NCBI GenBank assembly: GCA_963819735.1
Contig: CAWFXC010000005.1
Coordinates: forward strand, 186,001-250,000
DNA from: CAWFXC01 sp963819735
Lineage (GTDB): Bacteria > Actinomycetota > Acidimicrobiia > IMCC26256 > DASPTH01
Direction: 5' to 3'
DNA length: 64,000 nucleotides
The notes beneath the pieces were generated by a model. The model was not told where the DNA came from. It searched no databases and was given only the letters and a program-made list of their open reading frames with translations. Position numbers and translations under genes: made by a program. Each line of letters begins with the position of its first letter. Position 1 is the first letter of the stretch. Below are positions 32,312-41,167 of this stretch, piece by piece.

Positions 32312-33769
32312 ATGGACTTCGCACCCGGTGCCGACGTGTCCCGCATCAAGGCCCGGCTCGATCACCCGGTGATCGACTCCGACGGTCACGCCATCGAGTA
32401 CCTGCCGCTCGTACGCGACATCCTGCACGAGCAGGCGGGCTCCGACGCGACCGCCGCGTTCGATCTCATCTATTCGGGTGGCGGCGCGACGCGCGGTCTC
32501 ACGCCACTCCAGATGCGCGCCGCCGGGCTCAGCCGCACCTCTTGGTGGGGGCTCCCGGCGCGCAACACGCTCGACCGCGGCACCGCCCTGCTCCCGCGGC
32601 TGCTGGCCCGCCGCCTGCCCGAGATGGGGATCGACCACGCCGTCCTCTACCCGACCTACGGCCTGGTGCCGGCCGCGCTCGACGACGCCGACGTGCGTCG
32701 CGCGCTCGCCCGCGCGTTCAACACCTTCTACGCGCAGGCGTTCGCCGAGCACGCCGAATTGCTCACGCCCGTCGGGATCATCCCGATGCACTCGCCCGAC
32801 GAAGCCATCGCGGAGCTCGAGCACGCGACCGGCGAGCTGGGGCTGAAGGCCTTCATGTTCGGGGGCCCGATCTCCCGCCCGGTGCCCGGCGTCGATCCGC
32901 CGACCCGCACCGCCCGCTGGCTCGACTCGCTCGGCCTCGACAGCGCGTACGACTACGACCCGGTGTGGTCGAAGTGCGTCGAGCTCGGCGTCGCGCCGAC
33001 ATTCCACACCGCGGCGATGGGGTGGACGATCCGCCAGTCGGTGAGCAGCTACGTGTTCAACCACATCGGCATGTTCGCGATCGCGGGGGAGACGACCGCG
33101 TTGTCGCTGTTCCTCGGTGGCGTCCCGTCGCGGTTCCCGTCGTTGCGGTTCGCGTTCCAGGAGGGCGGTGTCGCGTGGGCGGCCGCGCTCTACGCCAACC
33201 TCCTCGGGCACTGGGAGAAGCGCAACCGCGACGCGGTCGAGCACTACAACCCCGCTCATCTCGATCGCGACCTGTTGGTGTCGCTGTTCGACGAGTACGG
33301 CACCGACTCGTTCCGTGACCGCCTCGACCGGCTCGACGACGGTCTGCGGATGCTGAGCCAACCCGACGAAGACCCGGCCACGATCGACGAGTTCGCGCGC
33401 TCCGGCATCGAGTCGCGCGACGACATCCGCGAGGTCTTCACCACCTCGTACCACTTCGGATGCGAGGCCGACGACCCGATGACCGCGCTCGCGTTCGACA
33501 CCAGGCGCAACCCGATGCACGCGCGGCTCCACGCGTTGTTCGCGTCCGACATCGGCCACTGGGACGTCCCCGATGTGCGCGGCGTGCTCACCGAGGCGTG
33601 GGAGCTGGTCGAGGACGGCCACGCGACCGAGGCCGACTTCCGCGCCCTCACGTTCGAGAACGCGGTGTCGTTGTGGGCGGGCGGGAACCCGTCGTTCTTC
33701 GCCGGTACCTCGGTGGAAGGAGCGGTGGCCGCCGAGCTCGCCGCGCCGACGATACAACTGGTCACCTGA
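32312..33769 (+). CDS. Amidohydrolase family metalloenzyme
   Basis: A 485-residue TIM-barrel amidohydrolase-2 protein. The N-terminal metal site appears as IDSDGHAIEY (D-x-H form), and late ligands lie in HALFASDIGHWDVPD. The middle has an insertion relative to the 432-residue enzyme at 10193 and the final FENAVSLWAG helix is typical. It is probably a hydrolase or decarboxylase of a cyclic acid. GAAGGAG lies 8 nt before the ATG at 32312. It is divergent from an enoyl-CoA hydratase and converges on the BKACE gene, both acting on acyl intermediates. Confidence 0.85.
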   Translation: MDFAPGADVSRIKARLDHPVIDSDGHAIEYLPLVRDILHEQAGSDATAAFDLIYSGGGATRGLTPLQMRAAGLSRTSWWGLPARNTLDRGTALLPRLLARRLPEMGIDHAVLYPTYGLVPAALDDADVRRALARAFNTFYAQAFAEHAELLTPVGIIPMHSPDEAIAELEHATGELGLKAFMFGGPISRPVPGVDPPTRTARWLDSLGLDSAYDYDPVWSKCVELGVAPTFHTAAMGWTIRQSVSSYVFNHIGMFAIAGETTALSLFLGGVPSRFPSLRFAFQEGGVAWAAALYANLLGHWEKRNRDAVEHYNPAHLDRDLLVSLFDEYGTDSFRDRLDRLDDGLRMLSQPDEDPATIDEFARSGIESRDDIREVFTTSYHFGCEADDPMTALAFDTRRNPMHARLHALFASDIGHWDVPDVRGVLTEAWELVEDGHATEADFRALTFENAVSLWAGGNPSFFAGTSVEGAVAAELAAPTIQLVT

Positions 33770-33831
33770 CACGAGTCGGCGGCCGTCGCGCCGCGCGGGA
33801 AGCGCATCAGGGCCGACGGGCCGAACTGTGG

Positions 33832-34716
33832 TCAGGCGGGCGCGGGGATCGCCAGCTCGGCGCGTACCTCGGCCGGCGTTGCCGGACGCTTGCCGACCGC
33901 ACGCAGCATCGCCACGACCGCGGCCACGAGCTCGGCGTTGGTCGGTTGCCCGAGCTCCGGATACGGGTAGTCGCCGAGCCCGATCGCGATGTTGCCGCCC
34001 CACTCGACCGCAGGGCCGACGAGGGGGAGCAGGTTGCCGCCCACGTTGTCGACCGACCACATCCCCGTGAACCCGAGCGGGAGGAAGTCGAGCATGGCGC
34101 GCATACCCGCCACCGTGCCCGGATGTGTCGAGAGCAGGCTGGGGGAGAGCGTCACCTGCGTGTACACGGGCGCGGTGAGCTCACCGGTCTCGAGCATGGC
34201 GCCGAGCAGGCGAGCCGAGCCGATGCTCCATAGCGCCGCCATCGGCTTCACGCCCGCGCCGTCGATCGTGTCGACCAGGTAGCGGACGGTGCGCACGGTG
34301 TTCAGGTACACGAGATCTTGGGCTCCGAACCGGTGCGCGCCGGTGTCGTAGGGATCGAGGTTGAACGACCCGAAGTCGACCGGGGCGAGGTCGGGCCGCG
34401 TCGCCGGGTCGCGCCCGAGCGCCACGATGTGGGCCACGCGGTCGGCGGGATCGGGCAGCGTGTTGGCGCCGAGGGTGGGCATGAGCAGCACGTCGGTGCG
34501 GGCACGGGCCCGGGTGATCGTCTCCTCGTAGAGCGCGGGGTCGGTGGCGGCCCGGCCGCTCTCGGGATCGCGGGCGTGGAAGTGCACGATGGCGGCCCCC
34601 GCCGCCGCGCACGCCTCGGCGTCGGCGGCGATCTCCTCCGGGCTCCACGGTACGTGCGGATTGCGATCACGCATCGTGTACTCGTTGACCCTGACTTCGA
34701 CCGCGACACCGTCCAT
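33832..34716 (-). CDS. BKACE family (beta-keto acid cleavage enzyme, DUF849)
   Basis: A 294-residue zinc-dependent enzyme related to Kce, which condenses a beta-keto acid with acetyl-CoA to give a CoA ester and acetoacetate. It has VNEYTMRDRNPHVPWSPEEIA at the start, the zinc His pair in VHFHARDPESG (near residue 45), and the later SVDNVGGNL and GLGDYPYPELG segments. The substrate among beta-keto acids cannot be read. The start at 34716 has TAGTTT 7 nt upstream. It is divergent from a hydrolase/phosphotriesterase pair. Confidence 0.85.
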   Translation of the reverse strand: MDGVAVEVRVNEYTMRDRNPHVPWSPEEIAADAEACAAAGAAIVHFHARDPESGRAATDPALYEETITRARARTDVLLMPTLGANTLPDPADRVAHIVALGRDPATRPDLAPVDFGSFNLDPYDTGAHRFGAQDLVYLNTVRTVRYLVDTIDGAGVKPMAALWSIGSARLLGAMLETGELTAPVYTQVTLSPSLLSTHPGTVAGMRAMLDFLPLGFTGMWSVDNVGGNLLPLVGPAVEWGGNIAIGLGDYPYPELGQPTNAELVAAVVAMLRAVGKRPATPAEVRAELAIPAPA

Positions 34717-34723
34717 GCCGCGG

Positions 34724-34729
34724 AAACTA
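34724..34729 (-). promoter_or_regulatory. Leaderless -10 box (TAGTTT)
   Basis: On the minus strand TAGTTT lies 7 nt before the BKACE start codon at 34716; no ribosome binding site is present. Confidence 0.5.
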
Positions 34730-34775
34730 GCGTGTCGAGCCGGGTCGGGTGTCCGACGCGACGAGGGGGTCTGCG

Positions 34776-35522
34776 ATGGGGAAGAACGCGGCGGGAGAGC
34801 ACGCGGCGACGGTCGTGCTGGTGCACGGCGCGTTCCATGATCCGTGGTGCTGGGAAGCGGTGCGCACCGGGCTCGACGCCCGCGGCGTGCCCAACCTGGC
34901 GCCCGAGCTCCCGTTCACTGGCCTGGGCGCCGACGCCGACACCGTGCGCGCGGTGCTCGACGCGGTCGACGGCCCGGTCGTGCTGTGCGGCCACTCGTAT
35001 GGCGGCATGGTGATCTCGGAAGCCGCCAGTGGGCGTTCCGACGTCGCCCGCCTCGTGTACCTCTGCGCGGTGCAGGTAGCCGACAACGCCGAGATGTCGG
35101 CGAGCTTCCGGCCCACGCCCTTCATGGCGTCGTTGCGCCCCGACGACTCCGGTACCGGCACGGCCGTCGATCCTGAGATCGCGGGGCCGTGCTTCTACCA
35201 CGACTGCGATCCCACGCTGGCGGCCTCCGCGACGGCACGATTGCGCGCCATGGCCGTTGGCCCGGGCGTGGGCGCGGCCGACGCCGATGCGAACGCCGAG
35301 CCGACGCGAGCCACGTGGCGCGACCTCCCGTCGACGTACGTGGTGTGCTCGGCCGATCAGGTCGTCCACCCCGAGACCCAGCGCGAGATGGCGAAGAACG
35401 CGACCGACACCGTCGAGTGGGACACCAGCCACTCGCCGATGTTGTCGCGCCCCGACCTCGTGGTCGACCTGCTCGCCGGGCTCGCGGCCTCGGTCGCCTC
35501 CGACACGCGAGCGGTGCGATGA
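34776..35522 (+). CDS. Alpha/beta hydrolase
   Basis: A 248-residue hydrolase similar in layout to the one at 28831: VVLVHGAFHDPWCW near the start, nucleophile Ser74 in GHSYGG, an acid in VCSADQVVHPE, and His in DTSHSPMLS. It is probably a small esterase. The ATG at 34776 has GAGGGGG 6 nt upstream; the GTG at 34749 has none. Its stop overlaps the next start by 4 nt (ATGA), so translation is coupled to the phosphotriesterase-family gene. Confidence 0.85.
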   Translation: MGKNAAGEHAATVVLVHGAFHDPWCWEAVRTGLDARGVPNLAPELPFTGLGADADTVRAVLDAVDGPVVLCGHSYGGMVISEAASGRSDVARLVYLCAVQVADNAEMSASFRPTPFMASLRPDDSGTGTAVDPEIAGPCFYHDCDPTLAASATARLRAMAVGPGVGAADADANAEPTRATWRDLPSTYVVCSADQVVHPETQREMAKNATDTVEWDTSHSPMLSRPDLVVDLLAGLAASVASDTRAVR

Positions 35523-36583
35523 CCCCCGGTGCCGCGGCCGCGGCCGGAGCACAGGTGCAGACGGTCACCGGGCCGGTCGATGCCACCGATCTCGGGCGCA
35601 CCCTCGTCCACGAGCACATCCGCATCTCGTACGCGGGCGAGGAGCTCGACCGGAACTACGCGTGGAACCGCGCCGACACCGCGGCGTTGGCCGTCGACAA
35701 GATGGCGGAGCTGCTCGACGCCGGCTTCCGTACCTTCGTCGATCCGTGCCCGATCGAGCTCGGCCGCGATCCGGAGCTCTACGCCGAGATCTCCGAGCGT
35801 TCGGGCATGCGCATCGTGTGCACCACCGGCTTCTACACCGAGCACGGCGGATCCGGGCTGCCGTTCTACTGGCGCGCCCGCGACCCGGAGGAGATCGCCG
35901 AGCACTACACGGCCGAGTTGCAGGAAGGCATCGCCAACACCGGGGGCATCCGGCCGGGGGCGATCAAGGCGGCTACCGGTCTGGAGGTCACCGACGCCGA
36001 GCGGCGCATGCTCACCGGCGCCGCGCTGGCGCAGCAGGCGACCGGCGTGGCCATCATCACGCACACCGAGAACTCCCGTCACGGCGATGTGCAGCAGGAC
36101 ATCTTCGCCGACACCGGTGCGGATCTCGCCCGCGTGCTCATCGGTCACCAGGACGAGCAGGTCGACGTCGCGCCCATCCGCAAGCTCGCCGAACGCGGCA
36201 CGTTCGTCGGCATCGACCGCATCGGGCTCGAGCTGCTCGCGCCCGACGCCCGACGGGCCGACCACGTGGCGACCCTCGTGCGCGAGGGCCTCACCGATCA
36301 CGTCTGCCTGTCGCAGGACCACGTGTGTGCGATGACCGCGCCGCGCCCGGCGATGTACTCGCCGCCCGAGGTGCGCGCCGCGCGCGCGTCACTACGGGAG
36401 GAGATCGAGTGGCAGGTCTCGAAGCGGCCCTACACCTACATCGTGACCGGCTTCGTGCCGCAGCTCCTCGAACGCGGTGTGACCGAGGCCGACGTCGAGA
36501 CCATGCTGGTCGACAACCCGCGGCGCTTGCTCACCGGCGCTGACCCGGCGTGCTCGCGGGCGCAAGCCCGCGGCTACAGGTAG
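35519..36583 (+). CDS. Phosphotriesterase family metallohydrolase
   Basis: A 354-residue binuclear-metal TIM-barrel enzyme. The ligands are readable: H31 and H33 in VHEH, the bridging (carboxylated) Lys150 in GAIKAATG, H182 in THTE, H210 in IGHQDE and D267 in SQDH. Members hydrolyse organophosphates, lactones or carboxylic esters; the cellular substrate is more likely a lactone. It is coupled to the preceding alpha/beta hydrolase by an ATGA overlap. It converges on the large membrane protein gene with a 10 nt overlap. Confidence 0.9.
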   Translation: MTPGAAAAAGAQVQTVTGPVDATDLGRTLVHEHIRISYAGEELDRNYAWNRADTAALAVDKMAELLDAGFRTFVDPCPIELGRDPELYAEISERSGMRIVCTTGFYTEHGGSGLPFYWRARDPEEIAEHYTAELQEGIANTGGIRPGAIKAATGLEVTDAERRMLTGAALAQQATGVAIITHTENSRHGDVQQDIFADTGADLARVLIGHQDEQVDVAPIRKLAERGTFVGIDRIGLELLAPDARRADHVATLVREGLTDHVCLSQDHVCAMTAPRPAMYSPPEVRAARASLREEIEWQVSKRPYTYIVTGFVPQLLERGVTEADVETMLVDNPRRLLTGADPACSRAQARGYR

Positions 36584-39033
36584 TCGTGGTGTAGCAGGTC
36601 GTTGGTGGCCCACCATCCCGGTACCGCAGGGAGGAAGCTCGACACCAGCTGGTCGGCGAGCACCGCCGCCACCGCGATCTCGGTGGGGACGCCGGCAGCG
36701 ACGAGTGCACCCGACATGCCCACCGATGACACCGCGGTGTTCCCGCCGGGGATGGGCACGAGCGACGCGATCGTCGAGATGAAGATGTTGAGTGCCAGCA
36801 GCGTCCAGAAGTTGATCGAGCCTCCGAAGGCGGCGATGCACGCGGCGTAGACCGCGGCGTACATGATCGCGTTCACCGCGTTGCCCACGAGCAGCTCGAC
36901 GACTCGGCGCGGCGAGCGGATCGCCGCCCACATGGTGGCCGCCGCGTTCTTCGTGGGCGGGACGACGGCGGCGCGCAGCTTCGGGATGCCGAGGACCAGC
37001 CCGAGACCCACCACGATCACCAGGAGCGCGATCAGCAGCAGGGTGACGATCTTCTGCGTCGGGATCGGCCCGGTGTGGAACGTCGCCGGCGACAGCGCGA
37101 CCGCGACCACGAGGAGCAGCACCTGGGCGACGATGTTGCCGACGTTGATGAGCAGACCACCCGACGCCACCGCCGACGCGAGGTCGACCCCTTGCTTCTG
37201 CAGGAACCGGATCTGCGCGGCCATGCCGCCCACTGCGGGGACCGCGAGGTTCGAGAACGACATCGACAGTTGCAGCTCGGCGGTGCGCCACAACGGCAGC
37301 GGGATCGGGACCGTCCCCATGAGCGCGACGGCGGTGGCGAAGTTCGTGGCCAGCGAGATGATCATCGCCACGATCAGCCACCAGATGTTGGCGCTGGTGA
37401 TCGTGTCCCACAGCTCCTGCGGGCTCCCGACCTGGCTCAGCAACGCGAAGATCGCGATGAGCGTGCCCACCGCCATCATCAGGTTGGTGCCACTCACCCG
37501 GTGGAGCTCCTGGAGCGGCGGTAGGTCGGTACCGGTGGCCGCGGCGGTGGCCTCGCGGAGCTTGCCGACGTGTGCGGCCCGCTCCTTGCGTTCGTGGCGG
37601 CCCGGCCGCATCTCGCTGCTCAGCGCGGCCGGTTGCAGGAGCGGCAGGGCGTCGACCAGTGGTTCGTTCCCGAGGCCGGCGAGCGCGGCGGCCACGGCTC
37701 GGTCGTCGCCCACGATCTCGGCTGTGCTCACCAGCAGCTCGGCGACGTCGGCCGCGCGACGCGTCGAGCTCGCGATGCCGGTCGCGGTCTCGAAGTCGGA
37801 GATGGCGATGCCGTCGCGGTTGCCCGTGCCGTCGGCGGTGACGATCACGTGCCGGGCGTTGAGCCGACCGTGCGCGACGCGCGCCGCGTGCATCGCCTGC
37901 ACCTGGTGCCAGAGCGCGGCGAGGCGGGCGTCGGTGAGCGCGTCGGGATCGACCTCCGACAGCGGCGTGCCGGCGACGGGGCGGATCACGAGAAGGGCGG
38001 CGTTCGGCCCCGCGGTGCCGGCCACCACCACGTTGGGCACGGTGGCGCCCGCCCGCTCGGCCAGCAGCATGGCGTAGGCCTGGGCCTCGACGTCCTCGAG
38101 CCGGCTCAGGTGGACCGTCGGGCCGCCGTCCTTGTACGCGAGGTAGCGCCACGACTTGGTCAGCAGTTGGGCGTCGGCTTCGTCGCGGCCGAGGACGCGT
38201 ACTGCGAGGTCGCCGGTGTCGTCGGTGGCCAACATGAGCGTGCCGTTGCGCGGCTGCACGGCCGCCAGGTGCACGTCGTCGGTGGGAACGCCCAACTCGG
38301 CCAACGCCGACCGCACCTGCGACGTCGTCGGCCGTCCGCCGGGCGACCCGAATACGAGATGGACCAGCGCGGCGACCGACCAGCCGAGCGCGACCGCCGC
38401 CAGCGCGCCGTCGGGGAGCGCGGTGCCGAGATACAACGACGCGAACGCGAGGACGAGAATGAGGAGCTGATTGATCCGGCGGATCGGGCGGGTCAGGTAG
38501 GGCGACGCCACCGCGATCACGCTGACGATCACGGCCAGCCGGACGCTCGGGAAGCCGGGTGAGTCGTGACCGAAGCGGGTGACGACGTTGATGCTCTCTT
38601 TCACGCTGGAGTGGTCGACGACGAGCGCGCCGATGAGTCGAGCCAGCACCCACGTGACCGCGCCACCGAGCGCGAGGTCGCGCGCGAGACGCCACCGGCG
38701 CATGACCACGGCGGCGATGACCACGATGGCGAGCGCCCACAGCGCGCCGAAGCGGTAGAGCAGCCTGAACACCGACTCGAGGCTGCTGGGCAGCCCGTTG
38801 ACGAAGTTGAACAGGTTCAGCTCGGCCTGCGACTCGTGGCCTTCGTGGTGGATCAGGTACGCCAGGATGACGACGCCGATGACGAGCCGGATCCAGTCGC
38901 TCGTCCGCCGCCGGTACGGCTGCTCCGACGCGGGGCCGAACGATCGTTCGCGCCAGGTCGAGACGCGCGAAGGCCCGGCTGGGGTCGCCGGCGGTGGCGG
39001 CGCGGTGGGCGATTGGGGATCGGTGCGGGTCAC
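36574..39033 (-). CDS. Kinase-like plus LPG-synthase-type flippase fusion membrane protein
   Basis: An 819-residue three-part protein. Residues about 45-225 carry five or six hydrophobic segments. Residues about 230-480 resemble a protein or aminoglycoside kinase fold: VRVLGRDEADAQLL, then HGRLNARHVIV at the catalytic-loop position (usual HxDLxxxN; Asp is Arg here) and SDFETATG at the DFG position. Residues about 510-810 are a lysylphosphatidylglycerol synthase/UPF0104-type multi-span domain with AVPAVGGMAAQIRFL and LVPIPGGNTAVSS. The role is perhaps lipid-linked transport with a pseudokinase sensor; that is inference. The start is GTG 39033 with GGAGG 8 nt upstream. Confidence 0.8.
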   Translation of the reverse strand: MTRTDPQSPTAPPPPATPAGPSRVSTWRERSFGPASEQPYRRRTSDWIRLVIGVVILAYLIHHEGHESQAELNLFNFVNGLPSSLESVFRLLYRFGALWALAIVVIAAVVMRRWRLARDLALGGAVTWVLARLIGALVVDHSSVKESINVVTRFGHDSPGFPSVRLAVIVSVIAVASPYLTRPIRRINQLLILVLAFASLYLGTALPDGALAAVALGWSVAALVHLVFGSPGGRPTTSQVRSALAELGVPTDDVHLAAVQPRNGTLMLATDDTGDLAVRVLGRDEADAQLLTKSWRYLAYKDGGPTVHLSRLEDVEAQAYAMLLAERAGATVPNVVVAGTAGPNAALLVIRPVAGTPLSEVDPDALTDARLAALWHQVQAMHAARVAHGRLNARHVIVTADGTGNRDGIAISDFETATGIASSTRRAADVAELLVSTAEIVGDDRAVAAALAGLGNEPLVDALPLLQPAALSSEMRPGRHERKERAAHVGKLREATAAATGTDLPPLQELHRVSGTNLMMAVGTLIAIFALLSQVGSPQELWDTITSANIWWLIVAMIISLATNFATAVALMGTVPIPLPLWRTAELQLSMSFSNLAVPAVGGMAAQIRFLQKQGVDLASAVASGGLLINVGNIVAQVLLLVVAVALSPATFHTGPIPTQKIVTLLLIALLVIVVGLGLVLGIPKLRAAVVPPTKNAAATMWAAIRSPRRVVELLVGNAVNAIMYAAVYAACIAAFGGSINFWTLLALNIFISTIASLVPIPGGNTAVSSVGMSGALVAAGVPTEIAVAAVLADQLVSSFLPAVPGWWATNDLLHHDYL

Positions 39034-39115
39034 AGCGGGCCTCCGGAGAGAGCCGCAGTGTCGCAGATTCCTGCACCCGGGCTGCGCCAATCAGCGCGCC
39101 CGGGCTCACGCCGGT

Positions 39116-39871
39116 TCAGGATCGGGGAGTGAGCAGCCCCAGCTGCTCGGCCAGTGCCGGATCGGCGCGCAGCTCGCGACGCACGGCGGTCTCCCAGTAG
39201 CCGACGAACCCGTTGCCGTCGCTGCGGCCGAACATGTCGCGCACCGCAGCGGGCAGACCGGGGCCGCCGCCGCCGGTCTCGACCAGCCACGCGTTCCGGC
39301 AGCGCCACTCGAGCGCGACCGACCGCCAGTACACCGCGTTCACCGACGAGCCCAACACGAACACGCCGTGGTGCGCGAGCAACGCGAGCTCGGATTCGCC
39401 GAGCGCGACGATCGCCTTGGCCGCAGTGGTGGAGTCGCTCACGCCGCCGTCGTACTCGTCGACCAGCGTCAGCTGCGCGCCGCCGCCCGCACCGGTCTGG
39501 TCGTGGAGCGGCGGAATGCGCACCATGTCGGCCCAGACGGTGCCCCAGCGCGGGTGGTGGTGGACGGCCCAGCCGATGCCGGGGCGCGCCTTGTGCAGCT
39601 CGAGGTGGAGCGGGATGCCGAGCGGCGCGGGCCAGTTCCCCTCCAGGACGTTGCCGTCGAGATCGATGCGGATGACGTCTTCGGGCCCGAACTCCTCCCA
39701 CGTGAGCAGCCACGGGTTGCAGAGCAGCGTGCCGTCACCCTGGTTCACGGTGATGTGGCCGGCGAGGTGATCGTCGTAGCCCTCGCGCCAGAGCGCACGG
39801 GCGAGCAACACGATCTGCTCACGCTGCGACAGCTCGGGGGAGAGGCGATCGGCGGTGGGTCGGAAGGTCAC
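39116..39871 (-). CDS. Class II aldolase/adducin family protein
   Basis: A 251-residue zinc-dependent aldolase-fold protein. The family metal site is HHHPRWG (near residue 103), with the later His in LLAHHGVFVLG. The early DDHLAGHITV with its HI/T motif and the L(C/L)NPWLLTWEE segment are typical. It could cleave a hydroxy-acid or sugar phosphate, or decarboxylate an acid. No sugar kinase is near. The minus-strand ATG at 39871 has GAGTCC upstream. It follows the frameshifted amidohydrolase by 28 nt on the same strand and may share its transcript. Confidence 0.85.
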   Translation of the reverse strand: MTFRPTADRLSPELSQREQIVLLARALWREGYDDHLAGHITVNQGDGTLLCNPWLLTWEEFGPEDVIRIDLDGNVLEGNWPAPLGIPLHLELHKARPGIGWAVHHHPRWGTVWADMVRIPPLHDQTGAGGGAQLTLVDEYDGGVSDSTTAAKAIVALGESELALLAHHGVFVLGSSVNAVYWRSVALEWRCRNAWLVETGGGGPGLPAAVRDMFGRSDGNGFVGYWETAVRRELRADPALAEQLGLLTPRS

Positions 39872-39899
39872 AGTGGACTCCTCGGTGTGGGCGGGTTCG

Positions 39900-41113
39900 T
39901 CAGCGGGGGAGGACGACGTCGGGCAGCGGGTGGCGGTACAGCTTGGCCGCGTTCTCGCTGCACATCATCCGCAGCTCGTGGTTCGGGATGTGGCCCCAGC
40001 GCTTTCTCGAGCACGAGTTGCGTGTCGGGCCAGGTGCCGTCGCCGTGGGGGTAGTCGGTCTCGACCATGATGTTCTCGACGCCGATGCGGTGCCGGGTCT
40101 CGATGGTCGACGGGTCGTCGATGGTGCAGAACCAGAAGTTGCGCTTCAACACGTCGGCGGGGCGGGTCTCCCAGCCGAGCCCGTAGCCCGAGCGGTCGAT
40201 GATGTTGTCGAGGCGGTCGAGCAGCATCGCGACCCAACCGATGCCGCCTTCGCTCATCGCGATCTTGAGCGTCGGGTTCTGCTCACCGCGTAGCCCGACC
40301 ACAGCCACTCCGCGCACGCGCCGAGCGAGAGCTGGCCGAAGAGCGTGGCGCCGAGTTGCAGCGCCGGGCGCCCCGGGCGGGGCGGGGTTCGTGCCCGACG
40401 CTGCCGACGTGGAGCGAGATCACGGTGTCGGTCTCGACGCAGGCGGCGATGATCGGGTCCCAGTGGTCGCGGTGCCACAGCGAGGGGAGGCCGATCGCGT
40501 GCGGGCGTTCCGGCATGCTCACGCCGGTGAAGCCGCGGGCGGCGTTGCGGCGGATCTCGTCGGCCGCGAGTCGCGGATCGGCGAGGTAGGTGATGCCGAG
40601 CGGGACGATGCGCGTCGGGATACGCGGTGTACCACTCCTCGTAGAGCCAGTCGTTCCACGCGCGGATGCACGCGGCGCCGAGCTTCGCGGTCGGCGGCGT
40701 TGAAGAACACGCGACCGCAGAAGCCGGTGATCATCGACGGGAAGTTGAGCGACGCCCACACGCCGTTGATGTCCATGTCGCGTGACGCGCGCGTCGACGT
40801 CGTAGCAACCGGGACGCATCTGCTCGAAGCGGAACGGCTCGAGCTTGACCGTCTCCGGGCGACGGCCCGCGACCGCGTTCATCCCGACCTGCGAGAAGCT
40901 CTGGCCCTCGAACTCCCAGACCTCGTGCCCCTCGGGGGTCTCGACGATCTGCGGCGCGCGGTCGGCGAGGTGCGCGGGGATGCGGCCGTCGAACAGGTGC
41001 GGCGGCTCGACGACGTGGTCGTCGACCGAGATCACCGTGTACTTCACCTCGCGGGGGAGCGGCTCGGGCAGGAAGAGGTCCTGGGTGTCGGCTTGCACGG
41101 CGTGTCCTTTCAT
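39900..41113 (-). pseudogene. Amidohydrolase family gene with six single-base indels
   Basis: It is homologous over its length to the amidohydrolase at 10193 (VISVDDHVVEPPHLF start, HVGSVG strand, ETDYPHGDG metal site). Continuity needs six frame changes: insertions near 40790, 40693, 40622 and 40004, and deletions near 40375 and 40290. Net +2 nt agrees with a corrected length of 404 codons and the natural end NAAKLYRHPLPDVVLPR. Every fragment keeps conserved residues and no other damage is seen, so either decay is very recent or this stretch is badly sequenced. It is divergent from an IclR regulator across a dyad. Confidence 0.8.
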
Positions 41114-41129
41114 GTCATTCTACGACATG
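41111..41129. promoter_or_regulatory. Dyad between amidohydrolase and IclR genes
   Basis: CATGTC (41111-41116) and GACATG (41124-41129) are perfect arms around ATTCTAC. On the minus strand the centre reads TAGAAT, a good -10 box, and one arm overlaps the amidohydrolase start codon. It is probably the IclR operator. Confidence 0.55.
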
Positions 41130-41167
41130 TCATATTGGACGGTGACATCACACTAGGGACAGCGTTG

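Noticed and set aside
31478..34060. An 860-codon open frame on the minus strand
   Set aside because: Only the part below 32236 is the enoyl-CoA hydratase. The rest is antisense to the amidohydrolase at 32312 and has no family pattern.
36392..39109. A 905-codon open frame overlapping the large membrane protein
   Set aside because: It is a shifted frame of the real gene at 36574-39033 and has no hydrophobic segments or motifs.
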